Below are positions 21,034 through 23,435 of a stretch of DNA of 23,435 nucleotides, piece after piece. The stretch lies in assembly GCF_050436765.1 (NCBI RefSeq), contig NZ_JBNQGD010000156.1, forward strand, positions 1 to 23,435, written 5' to 3'. The DNA comes from Arachidicoccus sp050436765 (lineage in GTDB: Bacteria > Bacteroidota > Bacteroidia > Chitinophagales > Chitinophagaceae). The notes beneath the pieces were generated by a model. It was not told where the DNA came from, ran no database searches, and saw nothing but the letters and a program-made list of their open reading frames with translations. How positions within the stretch are numbered: position 1 is the stretch's first letter; each line of letters opens with the position of its first letter. The position numbers and the translations under genes were made by a program.

Positions 21034-23435
21034 ATGAAATATTGGTCTCGATATATATTAATACTACTATTACTCTTTCTATTTGTAAAAAGGTCGACTG
21101 CGCAATTGCCGCCTCGACAAACTATTGATTTTGACAATGGATGGTATTTTTATAATGGAGACGATGTAAACGCTTCGAGAATAAATTATCATCAGGATGG
21201 TTGGCAGGCCGTTACCCTTCCTCACGATTGGAGTATTTATGGCTCATTTAGCCCATCAAATCCCGCAACGAATCTAGGTGGCTCGTTACCTGGAGGAATT
21301 GGTTGGTATAGAAAGTCTTTTACCTTATCAGATGCTTATAAAGAGAAGATAATTTCTATTCTATTCGATGGCGTATATAAGAATAGCGAAGTTTGGGTAA
21401 ATGGGCATTATTTGGGAAAAAGGCCGAACGGCTATATTTCCTTTGCTTACCAGTTAAGTAAATATTTGGTTTTTGGTAATAAAGAAAACATAATTGCGGT
21501 TCGGGTGGATAACTCGGAGCAACCTAACTCCCGATGGTATTCTGGGTCGGGTATCAATAGAAATGTTTGGCTTATCGCAACCGATAAAATTGCCGTTCGT
21601 CAGTGGGGGACATTTACCACAACGCCAAAAATTACTTTGGAAAAAGCAATTGTTAATCAAAAAGTGGAGATTGAGAATCGTTCAAATACTTCGGCTGCAG
21701 CAAAAGTCGTATGCGAAATCTACAACGATAAAGGGGCCTTAGTCTCTACCGCCGAAAGCCCTCTTATTTTAACAGACAAAGGTGGCAATCTGTCTTTAAA
21801 TCTTTCTATAAATCATCCGCAGTTATGGTCAACTGGACATCCATTTCTTTATGAAATTGTTACTAAAATTTATCAAAATAGGAAACTACTTGATAGTTAT
21901 AAAAAAAAGTTTGGCATCCGCAGTTACAGATTTGATGCGATTTCCGGTTTTTATTTAAATGGAAAGCCGATGAAAATTTTGGGTGTTTGTTTGCATAGTA
22001 GTTTTGGAGCTTTGGGAACGGCTGTCAATAAAAGAGCGATCGAAAGAGAATTACAGATTTTAAAAGATATGGGTTGTAATGCTATTAGAACTGCTCATAA
22101 TCCGCCATCACCTGAATTATTAAACTTATGTGATAAAATGGGTTTTTTGGTAATGGATGAAGCCTTTGACTGTTGGAATAAAAAGAAAACGAGATATGAT
22201 TATGCTGTAGATTTTAGGAAATGGCACCGCCAAGATTTAACCGATCAAATATTGCGCGACCGTAATCATCCAAGTGTTTTTATGTGGTCAATAGGTAATG
22301 AGATTCGCGAACAGTTCGATTCTTCCGGGACACGCATTACTAAGGAGCTGGTAGGTATTGTGAAATCTTTAGACAACACGAGACCGGTGGTAGCTGCTTT
22401 AACAGAGATGGATCCTTCAAAGAATTTTATAAGTCAAGCCAACGCTTTGGATGTTTTGGGGTTTAATTATAATTATGAGAAATATCCATTGTTACCTCAA
22501 AGATTTAAAGGCAAAAAATTGATTGCGACCGAGACTACTTCTGCTCTTGAAACGCGTGGCGTATATGATCATTATGCAGATAGTGTATTGTTCTGGCCAT
22601 CCAGTTCAAAAGATAAGTATGTGAAAAAAGGTAATTCGGATTTTACTGTTTCCGCTTATGATAAGGTAGCTGCTTATTGGGGCACTTCACACGAAAAAGC
22701 ATGGCTGGCGGTTAAACATGCAAAATATATATCCGGGCTTTTTGTATGGTCCGGATTTGATTATTTGGGCGAGCCTACGCCGTATCCTTATCCTGCACGT
22801 AGCTCTTATTTTGGCATCGTAGATTTAGCGGGCTTCCCAAAGGATGTTTATTATATGTATCAAAGTGAATGGACAGATAAACCTGTATTGCATTTATTTC
22901 CCAATTGGAATGGGAAAAAAGGCCAAATAATAAATGTTTGGGCATATTATAGCCAGGCGGATGAGGTAGAACTTTTTCTAAATGGAAAATCTTTAGGTAT
23001 TAGAAGAAAAATGGGAGATAGTTTGCACGTTAGTTGGCCGGTGGCCTTTGACCCCGGAATACTCAAAGCTGTTTCAAGAAAAAATGGGAAAACTGTATTG
23101 ACGAGCGTTATTAAAACTGCTGGAAACCCCATTAATATAGTTCTCTCAGCAGATAGGAAAATAATCAAAGCCGATGGGAAGGATTTGAGTTATGTAACTA
23201 TTCAATTATTTGATAAAGAGGGAAATCCCGTCACCGATAAGGATAAATTGATAAAATGTAAAATTTTTGGACCAGGGAAATTGGTGGGATTAGATAATGG
23301 CTATCAGGCCGACCTCGAATCTTTTAAAGGGATGCAACACAAAACTTGGAAAGGGAAATGTGTGGCTATTATTCAATCTGAGAAAAATGCAGGTAAAATC
23401 ATTTTAGAAGTTTCAGATGATGGGCTGTCTTCTGA
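21034..23435 (+). CDS. GH2 beta-galactosidase-like glycoside hydrolase, 3' end cut by window edge
   Basis: Open frame of 800 codons running off the right edge; by family length only a small part should be missing. Signal peptide MKYWSRYILILLLLFLFVKR then S-T-A-Q. Domains: GH2 jelly roll about 30-180 (L-P-H-D-W-S near 63; S-G-S-G-I-N-R-N-V-W-L near 167), Ig-like 185-300, TIM barrel 305-600, a DUF4982-like domain about 620-715 (V-E-L-F-L-N-G-K-S-L-G), and the beginning of a C-terminal Ig-like module with P-G-K-L-V-G-L-D-N-G. Acid/base is Glu423 in W-S-I-G-N-E-I and nucleophile Glu500 in I-A-T-E-T-T. Relatives hydrolyse beta-galactosides and sometimes other beta-glycosides. The G-V-C-L-H-H-D segment common in this subgroup is G-V-C-L-H-S-S (H321-S323). 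It is only distantly related to the GH2 at the left end, which has the LacZ layout. Confidence 0.92.
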   Translation, partial: MKYWSRYILILLLLFLFVKRSTAQLPPRQTIDFDNGWYFYNGDDVNASRINYHQDGWQAVTLPHDWSIYGSFSPSNPATNLGGSLPGGIGWYRKSFTLSDAYKEKIISILFDGVYKNSEVWVNGHYLGKRPNGYISFAYQLSKYLVFGNKENIIAVRVDNSEQPNSRWYSGSGINRNVWLIATDKIAVRQWGTFTTTPKITLEKAIVNQKVEIENRSNTSAAAKVVCEIYNDKGALVSTAESPLILTDKGGNLSLNLSINHPQLWSTGHPFLYEIVTKIYQNRKLLDSYKKKFGIRSYRFDAISGFYLNGKPMKILGVCLHSSFGALGTAVNKRAIERELQILKDMGCNAIRTAHNPPSPELLNLCDKMGFLVMDEAFDCWNKKKTRYDYAVDFRKWHRQDLTDQILRDRNHPSVFMWSIGNEIREQFDSSGTRITKELVGIVKSLDNTRPVVAALTEMDPSKNFISQANALDVLGFNYNYEKYPLLPQRFKGKKLIATETTSALETRGVYDHYADSVLFWPSSSKDKYVKKGNSDFTVSAYDKVAAYWGTSHEKAWLAVKHAKYISGLFVWSGFDYLGEPTPYPYPARSSYFGIVDLAGFPKDVYYMYQSEWTDKPVLHLFPNWNGKKGQIINVWAYYSQADEVELFLNGKSLGIRRKMGDSLHVSWPVAFDPGILKAVSRKNGKTVLTSVIKTAGNPINIVLSADRKIIKADGKDLSYVTIQLFDKEGNPVTDKDKLIKCKIFGPGKLVGLDNGYQADLESFKGMQHKTWKGKCVAIIQSEKNAGKIILEVSDDGLSS

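Noticed and set aside
21026..21037. Four-codon frame ATG ATT ATA TGA whose stop overlaps the ATG of the last GH2 gene
   Set aside because: Too short to distinguish from chance in AT-rich sequence; no ribosome binding site.
1..23435. CRISPR array, tRNA, rRNA, insertion sequence, prophage or attachment site
   Set aside because: No regularly spaced repeats, transposase or integrase motifs, or RNA gene sequences were seen; nearly all bases are in metabolic genes.

Overview
The window is one uninterrupted run of fourteen genes, all on the + strand, encoding a carbohydrate-degradation locus. The AT-rich composition, short Lys/Ala/Gln-rich signal peptides ending in AQ or SAQ, mostly poor Shine-Dalgarno sequences, and the protein families present (DUF3826, GH78, GH2 with DUF4982-type modules, STN-type domain, SSS symporter) all point to a soil or plant-associated member of the Bacteroidota, probably Chitinophagaceae or Sphingobacteriaceae. 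Genus cannot be fixed from the sequence alone.

Layout from left to right: the C-terminal end of a sialate O-acetylesterase-type (SASA) esterase; a five-domain GH2 beta-galactosidase-like enzyme; a GH78 alpha-L-rhamnosidase; a small DUF3826 protein; an Asp-box (BNR) sialidase-like propeller; an alpha/beta-hydrolase esterase with an N-terminal STN-like domain; a Tat-exported xylose-isomerase-like TIM barrel; a GH141-like right-handed beta-helix enzyme; a cytoplasmic Gfo/Idh/MocA oxidoreductase; a sodium:solute symporter; two more GH78-type proteins; a five-bladed-propeller glycosidase-like protein of the GH43/GH130 type; and a second GH2 enzyme that runs off the right edge. Gaps between genes are only 5 to 40 bases, with no convincing promoter or terminator inside, so the block is probably read as one long operon or a few overlapping transcripts. 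No stretch above 300 bases lacks a gene.

Taken together, twelve gene products appear to be exported (eleven with Sec-type signals or, for the truncated first gene, by inference; one by Tat). The set looks designed to strip a rhamnose-rich, acetylated, branched glycan or glycoside: esterases remove acyl groups, GH78 enzymes remove terminal alpha-L-rhamnose, GH2 enzymes remove beta-linked galactose or related sugars, and the beta-helix and propeller proteins presumably cut less common linkages. The symporter would bring a released mono- or disaccharide across the inner membrane and the oxidoreductase would act on it in the cytoplasm. A pectic rhamnogalacturonan side chain or another rhamnosylated plant compound is the most natural substrate class, but this is inference. 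No SusC/SusD pair, polysaccharide lyase, GH28, GH105, GH106, regulator or rhamnose catabolic gene is in the window; they would have to lie outside it.

The most interesting points are the STN-esterase fusion, a GH78 paralogue whose acid motif carries Asp instead of Glu, the Tat-exported TIM barrel with an Asn at a usual metal-ligand position, and several conserved families with no settled activity (DUF3826, the BNR protein, the propeller glycosidase) gathered in one transcription unit. I see no CRISPR array, tRNA, rRNA, insertion sequence or phage gene.
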